Origin: Pelagibacteraceae bacterium
Lineage (GTDB): Bacteria > Pseudomonadota > Alphaproteobacteria > Pelagibacterales > Pelagibacteraceae
Length of the DNA: 35,394 nt
Assembly (NCBI GenBank): GCA_008638165.1
Contig: VTPL01000004.1
Span: 1 to 35,394, forward strand
Direction of reading: 5' to 3'
The notes below the pieces were generated by a model. The model made no database searches. It was not told where the DNA came from and saw nothing but the letters and a program-made list of their open reading frames with translations. Below, piece by piece: positions 8,250-16,834 of this stretch. Numbering within the stretch: position 1 is the first letter of the stretch; each line of letters begins with the position of its first letter. Made by a program: the position numbers and the translations under genes.

Positions 8250-9332
8250 ATGTCATTTAATACTTTTGGAAAGTTATTTCGTTTTACTACATGGGGAGAA
8301 TCTCATGGCCCAGCAATTGGCTGTATAATTGATGGATGTCCTCCTTTGATAACATTAAAAGAAGAAGATATTCAAAAAGAACTTAACAAAAGAAAACCAG
8401 GGCAATCTAAATTTACTACTCAAAGAAAAGAAAGTGATAAAGTAGAGATCTTATCTGGTGTTTTTGAGGGAAAAACTACAGGAACCCCAATATCACTAAT
8501 CATATATAATGAAGACATGAGATCAAAAGATTACGGCAATATAAAAGATAAATTTAGACCAGGTCACGCTGATTATACATACTTTAAAAAATATGGAATT
8601 AGAGATTATAGGGGTGGTGGAAGATCATCGGCTAGGGAGACAGCCGCAAGAGTTGCAGCTGGGGCTGTTGCTAAAAAGGTTTTGGAAAACAAAATTGGAA
8701 AAAAATTTAAAATAACTGGTGCAGTAACTCAATTGGGTGTTTTAGGTTGTGATACTAAAAATTGGGACGAAAAAATAATAAGCAAAAATCCATTCTTTTG
8801 TCCTGATAAATCTATGATTAAATTATGGGAAAAATATTTATTAGGAATAAGAAAGTCAGGTTCATCTTGCGGAGCAGTAATAGAAGTTAGAGCCAAGGGT
8901 ATTCCTGCTGGCTTAGGGGCTCCTATATATTCTAAACTTGACTCAGATATTGCTTCTGCAATGATGAGTATTAATGCTGTTAAAGGTGTAAATATTGGCT
9001 CAGGAATGAATTCGGCTCAATTATCTGGTGAAGATAACTCTGATGAAATTTTCCAAAAAAATAAAAAAGTTAATTTTAAATCAAATAATGCAGGTGGAAT
9101 ATTGGGAGGTATTTCTTCAGGTCAAGAAATAATTGTATCGTTTGCAGTAAAACCAACTTCTTCTATTCTTACTACAAGAAAAACTATTAATAAATTTGGA
9201 AAAAATACTTCGATTTCAGTTAAAGGTAGACATGATCCCTGTGTTGGCATTAGAGCTGTACCAGTTGGGGAAGCAATGATGTCTTGTGTTTTGCTAGACC
9301 ATTATTTAATGAACAAAGCGCAGTGTAGTTAA
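8250..9332 (+). CDS. aroC: Chorismate synthase
   Basis: Last step of the shikimate pathway: converts 5-enolpyruvylshikimate-3-phosphate to chorismate with reduced FMN. The 360-residue protein begins with the canonical [20 protein letters not shown], which fixes the start. Other signatures are the [10 protein letters not shown] block near residue 107, [17 protein letters not shown] near 123, [11 protein letters not shown] near 281 and [14 protein letters not shown] near 326. The two conserved histidines (in GESHG and GRHD) are present. The gene is monocistronic. Its stop lies 3 bases before that of convergent dxs, so there is no room for a dedicated terminator between them. Confidence 0.97.
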   Translation: MSFNTFGKLFRFTTWGESHGPAIGCIIDGCPPLITLKEEDIQKELNKRKPGQSKFTTQRKESDKVEILSGVFEGKTTGTPISLIIYNEDMRSKDYGNIKDKFRPGHADYTYFKKYGIRDYRGGGRSSARETAARVAAGAVAKKVLENKIGKKFKITGAVTQLGVLGCDTKNWDEKIISKNPFFCPDKSMIKLWEKYLLGIRKSGSSCGAVIEVRAKGIPAGLGAPIYSKLDSDIASAMMSINAVKGVNIGSGMNSAQLSGEDNSDEIFQKNKKVNFKSNNAGGILGGISSGQEIIVSFAVKPTSSILTTRKTINKFGKNTSISVKGRHDPCVGIRAVPVGEAMMSCVLLDHYLMNKAQCS

Positions 9333-9335
9333 TCT

Positions 9336-11249
9336 CTATTTCTGTTTTTGTAAAATAATATTTGAATTTATTAAATCTAAAATTTTATCTTCAATAGATT
9401 TTGCATCTAATCCCGCTGATTTATACATATTTTCTGGTGTGTCTTGATCTATAAAAATATCAGGTAAGTTCATAGATCTGAATTTTAAATCAGAATCTAA
9501 TAAACTTTTTTTGGATAAAAAATCAACCACATGTGAACCAAATCCTCCAATAGATCCTTCTTCAATAGTTAAGATAGACTCATGAGTTGTTGCTAACTGC
9601 CAAATTAAATTTTCATCTAAAGGCTTTGCAAATCTAGCATCAACTATTGTGATATTAATCCCTTTTTTCTTTAAACTCTCAGAAGCTTTCAAGGTTTCGT
9701 TTAGTCTAGCTCCAAAATTCAGTACTGCTAATTTTTTTCCTTCTTGAACTATTCTGCCTTTGCCAATTTCAATAGTCTCATTTATTGGAGGCAACTCAAC
9801 GCCTAAGCCTGTACCTCTTGGAAATCTAAATGCGCTTGGCTTATCATTAATATAAACAGATGTATTTATCATTTTAACTAATTCTGATTCATCACTCGCA
9901 GCCATAACAATAAAATTTGGAAGTGTAGATAAAAAGGTCGTATCAAAAGCACCGGCATGTGTTGGTCCATCTGCACCAACTAATCCAGCCCGATCTATAG
10001 CAAAACGCACAGGTAAGCTTTGAATAGCTACATCGTGAACAACTTGGTCATATGCTCTTTGTAAAAATGTTGAATAGATAGCAGCATATGGTTTATAGTT
10101 TTCTGTTGCTAAGCCTGCAGCAAAAGTAACCGCATGCTGTTCTGCGATACCTACATCAAAAGTTCTATCTGGAAATTCTTTTGCAAAGTCTGTCAAACCA
10201 GTCCCATCAGGCATGGCTGCTGTTATTGCAACAATCTTACTATCTTTTTTTGCGTGTTGAATTAATGTATTTGAAAAAACTTTAGTATATGAAGGCAGCT
10301 TACTTTTAGTTTTGTATTGCTCACCAGTCTTAACATTGAATTTTGAAACACCATGATAATGGTCTTTTGCTTTTTCTGCGTATGAATAACCTTTGCCTTT
10401 TTTTGTTTTAATATGAATTAGTATAGGTCCTTGATATTTTGAGTCTCTAACATTTTTTAATATTGGAATTAAACTATCCATATCGTGACCATCAATTGGA
10501 CCAATATAATAAAAACCAAGGGCGTTAAATAAAGTTCCTCCAGAAATTGCTGATCTAAACAAATCCTCCGCCTTTCCAGCTTTTGCGCTAAACCTCTTAG
10601 AGAAAGATGAAATTATCATCTTAATAGTTTCTCTTAAGCTAAAATATATTTTACCAGAAAAAATTTTAGCAAGGTAAGTTCCCATTGCTCCCGCAGGCCT
10701 TGCGATTGACATATCGTTATCATTTAAAATAACAACCATTTTTGTTTTAGATACTCCAGCATTATTCATGGCCTCATAGGCCATCCCCCCACTGATCGCA
10801 CCATCACCAATTATAGCAACTACATTATCTTTTTTATTTGATAATTTATTAGCTTCTGCAATTCCTAAAGCTGACGATATAGAAGTTGAACTATGTGCTG
10901 CTCCAAAAGGATCATATTCACTTTCTGATCTTTTTGTAAATCCAGAAATACCACCACCTTGTCGTAAGGTTCTAATTTGATTTTTTCTACCAGTAATTAT
11001 TTTGTGCGGATAGCATTGGTGACCAACATCCCAAATTAATTTGTCTTTAGGTGTATTAAATACATAATGAAGGGCAACCGTAAGTTCTACTACCCCCAAA
11101 CTGGCACCAAGATGCCCCCCAGTTTCTGAAACAGCACTGATTGTTTCTTCTCTAAGTTCATCAGCTACTTTTTGTAAATCAGACTCGGAAATTTTTTTTA
11201 AATCTGATGGAAAATTTATTTGACTTAAAAAATTATAGTTGCTCATCAT
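9336..11249 (-). CDS. dxs: 1-deoxy-D-xylulose-5-phosphate synthase
   Basis: Thiamine-diphosphate enzyme that condenses pyruvate and glyceraldehyde 3-phosphate, the entry step of the MEP isoprenoid pathway. At 637 residues it has family length. Seen are the N-terminal [30 protein letters not shown], the thiamine-binding IGDGAISGG (GDG at 148-150) ending in NDNDMSI, and the catalytic Glu370 in [23 protein letters not shown] near 425 is the pyrimidine-domain block. The ORF overlaps the ispA stop by 4 bases (ATGA type); Met2 is an alternative start. It is the final gene of the conserved xseB-ispA-dxs unit, which couples farnesyl diphosphate synthesis to supply of its precursors. Confidence 0.97.
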   Translation of the reverse strand: MMSNYNFLSQINFPSDLKKISESDLQKVADELREETISAVSETGGHLGASLGVVELTVALHYVFNTPKDKLIWDVGHQCYPHKIITGRKNQIRTLRQGGGISGFTKRSESEYDPFGAAHSSTSISSALGIAEANKLSNKKDNVVAIIGDGAISGGMAYEAMNNAGVSKTKMVVILNDNDMSIARPAGAMGTYLAKIFSGKIYFSLRETIKMIISSFSKRFSAKAGKAEDLFRSAISGGTLFNALGFYYIGPIDGHDMDSLIPILKNVRDSKYQGPILIHIKTKKGKGYSYAEKAKDHYHGVSKFNVKTGEQYKTKSKLPSYTKVFSNTLIQHAKKDSKIVAITAAMPDGTGLTDFAKEFPDRTFDVGIAEQHAVTFAAGLATENYKPYAAIYSTFLQRAYDQVVHDVAIQSLPVRFAIDRAGLVGADGPTHAGAFDTTFLSTLPNFIVMAASDESELVKMINTSVYINDKPSAFRFPRGTGLGVELPPINETIEIGKGRIVQEGKKLAVLNFGARLNETLKASESLKKKGINITIVDARFAKPLDENLIWQLATTHESILTIEEGSIGGFGSHVVDFLSKKSLLDSDLKFRSMNLPDIFIDQDTPENMYKSAGLDAKSIEDKILDLINSNIILQKQK

Positions 11250-12118
11250 TTATTTCTTGTTGCAATGTAATCTAAAGTATCAATCAGATTATAAGATTTA
11301 GAACCAAATTTACTTAATTTTTTATGCAAGTTGCTAATTAAATTATTTTTATATTTAATCGCATTTTTATAACCAAGTAAACTGATAAGAGTTGCTTTAC
11401 CTTGTTTTTCATCTTTTCTAGTTTTTTTTCCAGCTATAGATGCTTGGCCCATATAATCAATTAAATCATCGACAATCTGAAATAATAAGCCAATATCAGA
11501 ACCAATTTGATCAAACACTTTAATTAATTTACTGTCTTTTTTTTTTATTATTAGTGGTGCCATACAACAAAAGCTAAATAATTTACCAGTTTTCTTTATT
11601 TCCATTTGTAAAACCTTTTTTTTTGAAACTTTTTTATGTTCGTAACTTAAATCTAAGTACTGGCCACCAGCAATACCAAGGTGTCCGGAACATTCAGAAA
11701 TTTTTTTAATAAGATTAATTTTTATTGAATTATCTAATTTAAGTAACTTACTTGTTAAAATCTCAGATGACAAAGTCAAAAGTGAATTACCAGCCAACAC
11801 TGCTGTGGATTCACCAAATTTAATATGAACAGTTGGTTTTCCTCTCCTTAATTTATCATTATCCATACAGGGTAAATCATCATGAATTAGTGAATAAGAA
11901 TGAATGCATTCCACAGCTGATCCAACAATTATAAGTTTTTTATAATCAGCATCAAAAATTTTACCCACATCTACTAAAATCTTTGATCGTATTTTTTTTC
12001 CACCAGAAAATAATCCATAACTCATAGAGTTTAATAATGGTGATTTTACTTGTGTCTTAAAAAATTTTTTTAAAAACAAATCTGTATCCCTTGCAACTTT
12101 ATTTAGATTATTTTGCAT
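11246..12118 (-). CDS. ispA: Farnesyl diphosphate synthase (short-chain polyprenyl synthase)
   Basis: Builds geranyl and then farnesyl diphosphate from IPP and DMAPP. The 290-residue protein carries the bacterial FPPS form of the first aspartate-rich motif with its two-residue insertion (DDLPCMD in [14 protein letters not shown]), followed by RRGKPTVH. The second motif is [18 protein letters not shown] near residue 40 binds diphosphate. GGQYLDL near 157 is also conserved. The gene lies between xseB (11-base overlap) and dxs (4-base overlap), the standard proteobacterial arrangement. Together with ispB 4 kb away it covers short- and long-chain prenyl diphosphates. Confidence 0.95.
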   Translation of the reverse strand: MQNNLNKVARDTDLFLKKFFKTQVKSPLLNSMSYGLFSGGKKIRSKILVDVGKIFDADYKKLIIVGSAVECIHSYSLIHDDLPCMDNDKLRRGKPTVHIKFGESTAVLAGNSLLTLSSEILTSKLLKLDNSIKINLIKKISECSGHLGIAGGQYLDLSYEHKKVSKKKVLQMEIKKTGKLFSFCCMAPLIIKKKDSKLIKVFDQIGSDIGLLFQIVDDLIDYMGQASIAGKKTRKDEKQGKATLISLLGYKNAIKYKNNLISNLHKKLSKFGSKSYNLIDTLDYIATRNK

Positions 12119-12353
12119 TCTTTTTTTCTGATATCTCTATTATCTTTTCTTTTGTTTTAAGATTAATATTTTTTGAATTACTATGAAATTTTTTTTCTAT
12201 TAAATTATTTAATTTAATTAAATTTTGATAGGTATCAGTTTCAGTCTCAATATTTTCACATTTTTCCAAATAATCAATAATTCTGTTAGCTTCATTTGTT
12301 AACTCTTCAAGACTCATATTTTGATAATAGATTTGTTTATTTTCTTCTTTCAT
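12108..12353 (-). CDS. xseB: Exodeoxyribonuclease VII small subunit
   Basis: An 81-residue acidic helical protein. The N-terminal segment MSLEELTNEANRIIDYLEKCE matches the XseB pattern (f-Ee-l-L-IV-Le-G) but lacks the usual glycine after the first helix. The rest is charged and low in complexity. Assignment relies heavily on position: xseB-ispA-dxs is a widespread proteobacterial order. XseB associates in several copies with XseA to degrade single-stranded DNA. If Met14 (MSLEEL, just before the conserved helix) were used, the protein would be 68 residues. Its start is only 20 bases from the divergent tsaC start. xseA is not in the window. Confidence 0.75.
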   Translation of the reverse strand: MKEENKQIYYQNMSLEELTNEANRIIDYLEKCENIETETDTYQNLIKLNNLIEKKFHSNSKNINLKTKEKIIEISEKKNAK

Positions 12354-12373
12354 ATATTAATTTCTGATAATAC

Positions 12374-13315
12374 ATGAAAAACAATCTTTCAAATATTAAA
12401 AAAGCAAAAAACATACTTGATCATCAAGATTGTGTGGCAGTGCCTACTGAAACTGTCTATGGTTTAGCGGCTAATGCTTATTCAGATAAAGCTGTAAAAA
12501 AAATTTTTAAATTAAAGAAAAGACCACAGAATAATCCATTAATAGTTCATTATCACAACATTGATGATTTAAAGAGAGATTGCGAGATAAACTCTGACTT
12601 CTTAAAACTTTATAAAAAATTTAGTCCTGGACCTATTACATATGTTTTAAATCTAAAAAAAACTTCAAAAATATCAAAGTTTGCAACTAATAATAAAAGT
12701 ACACTTGCTGTTAGATTTCCCAAACACAATTTAATGAAAAAACTTCTAAAATTACTAAAATATCCTCTTGCGGCTCCAAGTGCTAATTTATCTACCAAAG
12801 TTAGTTCTGTTTGTTTTCAAGATGTCAAAGATGATTTTGGTAATAAATTAAAATTTATTCTAGATGGTGGTAGAGCATCAGTCGGTGTTGAGTCAACTAT
12901 CATCTCGTTAGTAAATAAACCTCAAATATTAAGACTTGGAGGCTTAGAAGTTTCGTCTATTGAAAATTGTTTAAATAAGAAATTGCGTTTAAAATTAAAT
13001 TCAAAAAAAATTTCTTCCCCCGGTCAAATGAAATTACATTATTCACCTGGAATTCCCATTAGATTAAATATTAAAAAACCAAATAAAAATGAGGCATACT
13101 TATTGTTAAAAAAAAGAAATAATCTTAAAGATAATTATTATTATCTCTCTAATAAAGGCAATTTAAAAGAGGCAATAAAAAATCTATACAGAACACTAAG
13201 AAAAATAAAAAAAGACAACTTTAAATCACTGGCTGTTGAGAGAATAAAAAATCAAGGTTTGGGAAAAACTATTAATGATCGTTTATTGAGAGCATCAAAA
13301 TTTAATGCAAAATAA
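12374..13315 (+). CDS. tsaC: L-threonylcarbamoyladenylate synthase (Sua5/YrdC type with C-terminal domain)
   Basis: Makes threonylcarbamoyl-AMP from threonine, bicarbonate and ATP, the first step of t6A37 modification in tRNAs reading ANN codons. The YrdC core spans about residues 5-190: AVPTETVYGLAANA, KLKKRPQNNPLIVHY, SPGPITYVL, LAVRFPKH, AAPSANLS and GGRASVGVESTI are visible. The 313-residue length and the linker motif SSPGQMKLHYSPG (around 215) show the longer two-domain Sua5 architecture rather than the short TsaC form. The C-terminal Sua5 domain is diverged and Lys/Asn-rich. It overlaps the ABC ATPase gene by 11 bases. The divergent gap to xseB is 20 bases. Confidence 0.92.
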   Translation: MKNNLSNIKKAKNILDHQDCVAVPTETVYGLAANAYSDKAVKKIFKLKKRPQNNPLIVHYHNIDDLKRDCEINSDFLKLYKKFSPGPITYVLNLKKTSKISKFATNNKSTLAVRFPKHNLMKKLLKLLKYPLAAPSANLSTKVSSVCFQDVKDDFGNKLKFILDGGRASVGVESTIISLVNKPQILRLGGLEVSSIENCLNKKLRLKLNSKKISSPGQMKLHYSPGIPIRLNIKKPNKNEAYLLLKKRNNLKDNYYYLSNKGNLKEAIKNLYRTLRKIKKDNFKSLAVERIKNQGLGKTINDRLLRASKFNAK

Positions 13316-14036
13316 TCTACAAATAGACTCGTTAAGCAAATCCTATAATGGTGTTGAAGCGGTAGATAATATTTCTTTTGCTATTAAAAAAAATGAAATT
13401 ATTGGTTTGTTGGGACCTAATGGCTGTGGAAAAACAACAACTATTGGTATGATCTTGGGTTTGTTGAAACCTTCTAAAGGTCGAGTTTTAATAGACAATC
13501 AAGATATTGAAAAAAATAGAATTAATGTTTTAAAAAAAATTAATTTTATATCTCCATATATCGAGCTTCCAAAAAAACTTACAGTAAAACAAAATTTGTA
13601 TATTTATGGAAAACTATATGGTGTTGATAATTTAAATGAAAAAATAGATCATTTATGTGAAAAGCTTCGGCTAAATGAAATTTTATATAGTATAACTGGA
13701 GAATTATCTTCAGGCCAGAAAAATAGGGTCAGTTTAGCAAAGGCTATTATTAATGATCCAATTCTTCTTCTTTTAGATGAACCAACAGCATCTTTAGACC
13801 CTGAAACTGGAGACTTTGTTAGAGAGTTTTTGGAAAATTTTCAAAAAGAAAGGAGGGGCTCTATTTTACTTGCCTCTCATAATATGACTGAAGTTGAAAG
13901 ATTATGTTCTTCAGTGCTAATGATGAAAAAAGGTTCAATCATTGACTCTGGAAAACCAGAAGAATTAATTTTAAAGCATGGTAGAAAAAATTTAGAGGAA
14001 GTATTTTTAAAACTTACTAGAAAAAATGAACTTTAA
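13305..14036 (+). CDS. ABC-2 type transporter ATP-binding protein
   Basis: A 243-residue ABC ATPase with every hallmark: Walker A GPNGCGKTTT (37-46), signature LSSGQKNR near 139, Walker B LLLLDEPTASLDP near 160 and a switch His in ASHNMTEVERL near 195. The Q-loop is replaced by ISPYIELP near 82. The protein belongs to the DrrA/NodI/CcmA-like group that drives ABC-2 exporters of lipids, polysaccharides or drugs. Its permease follows with an 11-base overlap, so the two are a functional pair. The substrate is not predictable. Translational coupling with tsaC is probably just compaction rather than shared function. Confidence 0.92.
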   Translation: MQNNLQIDSLSKSYNGVEAVDNISFAIKKNEIIGLLGPNGCGKTTTIGMILGLLKPSKGRVLIDNQDIEKNRINVLKKINFISPYIELPKKLTVKQNLYIYGKLYGVDNLNEKIDHLCEKLRLNEILYSITGELSSGQKNRVSLAKAIINDPILLLLDEPTASLDPETGDFVREFLENFQKERRGSILLASHNMTEVERLCSSVLMMKKGSIIDSGKPEELILKHGRKNLEEVFLKLTRKNEL

Positions 14037-14817
14037 CAGAATGTATGGTCTTTTTTTAAGACATTTTTATTTAATCAGAGGATCCTTTCCAAGAGTTCTT
14101 GATTTAATATATTGGCCATCCATACAAATAATTTTATGGGGGTTTATTTCTAAATTTTTTACTACTTATAGTGACTATTATAATAATACTGTTGGCATCA
14201 TACTGACTTGTGCGATTTTGTACGATTTTTTGTTCAGATCAAGTATTAGCTTTAATATGCTTTTTTTAGAAGAAATCTGGAGTAGAAATTTTACCAATCT
14301 TTTTATCTCTCCATTAAAAATTAAGGAAATTATTATTTCTTTGATATTTACTGCTTTAATAAGAACATTGATTGGGCTTGTTCCAGCAATTATTTTAACG
14401 TCACCATTATTTGGTATTTCAATTTTAACACTTGGTTTGCCTTTATTATTTTTATTTTTAAGTTTGTATATTTTCGGAATTACTCTTGGATTATTAGTGA
14501 GTTCTGGATTGTTAAGGTTTGGACCATCATTTGAAAATATTGCATGGTCTTCTCTTTTTTTATTAGCTCCTTTAGGATGCATCTATTATCCAATTGAAAT
14601 TTTACCAAATTTTTTTCAACTTTTAGCTAAAGGATTGCCATTAGTATATATCTTTGATGAGGCTCGAAATATTTTAATAAATGGAGTCGTGGATTATAAA
14701 AATCTATATTATGCTTATTTTTTAAATTTAATTTATTTGAGTTTAAGCATAATTATATTCTATATATCATTTAGCAAAGCTAGAGAAAAAGGTACTTTAA
14801 TAAATATGGGTGAGTGA
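14026..14817 (+). CDS. ABC-2 type transporter permease
   Basis: A 263-residue inner-membrane protein with about six hydrophobic helices (roughly residues 25-45, 55-80, 100-125, 132-155, 165-190 and 225-250), matching the ABC-2 membrane family. A cytoplasmic coupling segment, EIWSRNFTNLFISPLKIKEI (about residues 82-101), is typical of NodJ-like permeases. It pairs with the ATPase that overlaps it by 11 bases. No periplasmic binding protein or accessory protein is nearby, consistent with an exporter. The stop codon lies 1 base before the CCA end of the convergent tRNA-Arg gene, so a transcript running past the stop would be antisense to the tRNA. Confidence 0.87.
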   Translation: MNFNRMYGLFLRHFYLIRGSFPRVLDLIYWPSIQIILWGFISKFFTTYSDYYNNTVGIILTCAILYDFLFRSSISFNMLFLEEIWSRNFTNLFISPLKIKEIIISLIFTALIRTLIGLVPAIILTSPLFGISILTLGLPLLFLFLSLYIFGITLGLLVSSGLLRFGPSFENIAWSSLFLLAPLGCIYYPIEILPNFFQLLAKGLPLVYIFDEARNILINGVVDYKNLYYAYFLNLIYLSLSIIIFYISFSKAREKGTLINMGE

Positions 14818-14818
14818 A

Positions 14819-14895
14819 TGGCGCGCCTGCTAGGAGTCGAACCCAGAACCTCCTGATCCGAAGTCAGGCGCTCTATCCAGTTGAGCTACAAGCGC
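14819..14895 (-). tRNA. tRNA-Arg (anticodon TCG, reads CGA)
   Basis: The minus strand folds into a complete cloverleaf of 77 bases including an encoded CCA. The acceptor stem is GCGCTTG/CAGGCGC with a G discriminator. The D-stem is GCTC/GAGC. The anticodon stem CCTGA/TCAGG encloses the loop CTTCGGA, giving anticodon TCG at the standard position. The T arm is CTGGG-TTCGACT-CCTAG. The CCA ends 1 base from the ABC permease stop, and the 5' end lies 23 bases from the divergent rluD ATG. Its promoter must therefore overlap the start of rluD; TATATT/TATTAT sequences lie there, but no clear -35. Confidence 0.95.
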
Positions 14896-14918
14896 ATATA
14901 ATAGTAATATAGTATTTT

Positions 14919-15896
14919 ATGGAAAAAAAAATAAGTTTAATTGTTGGTGAAGAGGATCAAAATACTAGAGTTGACACTTTTATTAACAAGCATAACAAAG
15001 AAATTAGTAGAACTAGAATAAAAAATTTAATTTTAGATAAAAATTTAAAGATTAATAATCAAATTGTAGAAGATCCCTCTAAAAAATTATTGCTAAATGA
15101 TAATGTTTTTATTCAGGTCCCCGAGCCTAAAAAAACTTCTCTAAAACCCTTCAAATATAATCTTAATATAATTTATGAAGATGATGACTTAATGGTAATT
15201 AACAAACCAGCTGGAATAGTTATGCATCCTGGGGCCGGGAATTATGATAATACAATAGTCAATGCTCTCATAAGTTATGATAAAAAACTATCCACTAGTA
15301 TTGGAGATGAGCTTAGACCAGGAATTGTTCATCGGATTGACAAAAATACCTCTGGATTAGTAGTCATTGCAAAAAATAACCCTACACATGAAAATTTATC
15401 TAATCAATTTAACAAACATACAATTTTAAGATCATATCAATTGCTTATTTGGGGAAAATTAAGACCAAGTGTAGGTAGAATTGAAACTTTTATTACAAGA
15501 AGTTCAAAAAATCGGCAAATGATGGAAGCCAGTCAAACAAAAGGTAAAAAAGCAATAACCAATTATGAAACTTTGGAGGTTTTCGAAAATAAAAATACGC
15601 CGACACTAACATTATTAGAATGTAAATTAGAAACAGGCAGAACACATCAAATAAGGGTTCATATGAATTATTTAGGAAACAGCATTGTTGGTGATGATAA
15701 GTACAAAAAAAAATTCAAAAAAATTAAAGATATTGATGAAGATTTGAACAATCTATTAATTGGACTGGATAGACAGTTCTTACATGCGAAAACACTAGGT
15801 TTTTACCACCCTCAAAAAAAAGAGGAGATGATTTTTACCTCAAACTTGCCACATGAGCTTGATATTATCTTAAAAAAATTAAGAAAAACTAAATAA
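14919..15896 (+). CDS. rluD: RluA-family 23S rRNA pseudouridine synthase (RluD type)
   Basis: Isomerises uridines in 23S rRNA (in E. coli RluD, positions 1911, 1915 and 1917). The 325-residue protein has an N-terminal S4-like RNA-binding segment (DTFINKHNKEISRTRIKNLI near residue 19) followed by the catalytic domain: VINKPAGIVMHPG near 92, the catalytic aspartate in HRIDKNTSGL near 139, and GRTHQIRVHM near 243. The S4 domain and length favour RluD over RluA or RluC, but the modified site is inferred from the family. It is divergent from tRNA-Arg and 38 bases upstream of rpoH, with which it may share a transcript. Confidence 0.9.
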   Translation: MEKKISLIVGEEDQNTRVDTFINKHNKEISRTRIKNLILDKNLKINNQIVEDPSKKLLLNDNVFIQVPEPKKTSLKPFKYNLNIIYEDDDLMVINKPAGIVMHPGAGNYDNTIVNALISYDKKLSTSIGDELRPGIVHRIDKNTSGLVVIAKNNPTHENLSNQFNKHTILRSYQLLIWGKLRPSVGRIETFITRSSKNRQMMEASQTKGKKAITNYETLEVFENKNTPTLTLLECKLETGRTHQIRVHMNYLGNSIVGDDKYKKKFKKIKDIDEDLNNLLIGLDRQFLHAKTLGFYHPQKKEEMIFTSNLPHELDIILKKLRKTK

Positions 15897-15904
15897 TTAA
15901 ATTA

Positions 15905-15934
15905 TTGAAATAATTGAATATTTAATTACATAAA
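15905..15934 (+). promoter_or_regulatory. Possible promoter for rpoH
   Basis: TTGAAA (15905-15910), an 18-base spacer and CATAAA (15929-15934) lie in the rluD-rpoH gap. The expected start point, near 15941, coincides with the second candidate start codon of rpoH (ATG at 15941). No Shine-Dalgarno is visible in the gap. Confidence 0.4.
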
Positions 15935-15940
15935 GTGTCG

Positions 15941-16834
15941 ATGAATATAGCTATGAATAACAACTTGCCAATTTTAAGTAATGAGGGTGGATTATCTGCA
16001 TATTTAGATCAGATAAAAAAATTTCCTATGCTGGATGCTGAAGAAGAGTACATGCTAGCAAAAAATTGGAAAACAACCGGCAATATTAAAGCTGCTGAAA
16101 AACTTGTTACTAGTCATCTTAGATTAGTTGCAAAAATAGCAATGGGCTATAGAGGTTATGGGTTACCTGTTAATGAAATGATTTCTGAAGGAAACGTTGG
16201 ATTAATGCAGGCTGTTAAAAAATTTGAACCTGAAAAGGGTTTTAGACTTGCAACATATGCAATGTGGTGGATAAAAGCTTCAATACAAGAATATATTTTG
16301 AGATCATGGAGCTTGGTAAAAATAGGTACTACTACCGCTCAAAAAAAACTTTTTTTTAATTTGAAAAAGCTCAAAAACCAAATTGCTCCTCAATCTGAGG
16401 GTGATCTTAGAGATGAGCATGTAAACGAAATAGCCAACAAACTTGACGTCAGTAAAGACGAGGTTGTTTCAATGAATAGAAGACTTTCTGGTAAAGAGTT
16501 TTCCCTAAATGCTCAAGTTGGAGAAGATGGAGATGAATGGCAAGATTGGCTTGTAGATAAAGAATTAGATCATGATCTAAAATTTGCTCATCAAGAAGAG
16601 ATGGAGCAAAGAAAGGATCTACTCAAAAATTCAATAAAAGTTTTAAATCAAAGAGAGAAGGAAATTCTTTATTCTAGAAGATTAAACGATAATCCAACTA
16701 CCTTGGAAGACTTGAGTAAAAAGTACAAGGTAAGTAGAGAAAGAGTAAGACAGATCGAGAATAAAGCTTTTGAAAAATTACAAAAGCATATGCTTTTATT
16801 AGCAAAGTCTAAAAATCTTTTACCAGCAAATTAA
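15941..16834 (+). CDS. rpoH: RNA polymerase sigma-32 (heat-shock sigma factor)
   Basis: Directs RNA polymerase to heat-shock promoters. Visible are region 2 ([16 protein letters not shown]; the -10 recognition block [25 protein letters not shown] near residue 100), the RpoH box [12 protein letters not shown] that separates sigma-32 from other group 2/3 factors, and region 4 with the helix-turn-helix [19 protein letters not shown]. The track ORF starts at a GTG at 15935. I choose the ATG at 15941 because the upstream codons overlap the predicted -10 box; the ATG at 15953 (MNNNLP) is also possible. The stop overlaps that of convergent purA. FtsH, which degrades sigma-32 in E. coli, is encoded 4.5 kb away. 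Confidence 0.95.
   Translation: MNIAMNNNLPILSNEGGLSAYLDQIKKFPMLDAEEEYMLAKNWKTTGNIKAAEKLVTSHLRLVAKIAMGYRGYGLPVNEMISEGNVGLMQAVKKFEPEKGFRLATYAMWWIKASIQEYILRSWSLVKIGTTTAQKKLFFNLKKLKNQIAPQSEGDLRDEHVNEIANKLDVSKDEVVSMNRRLSGKEFSLNAQVGEDGDEWQDWLVDKELDHDLKFAHQEEMEQRKDLLKNSIKVLNQREKEILYSRRLNDNPTTLEDLSKKYKVSRERVRQIENKAFEKLQKHMLLLAKSKNLLPAN

Noticed and set aside
14178-14582. 134-codon minus-strand ORF opposite the ABC permease
   Set aside because: It is an antisense shadow of the hydrophobic permease helices (translates as Asn/Lys-rich sequence), without independent evidence.
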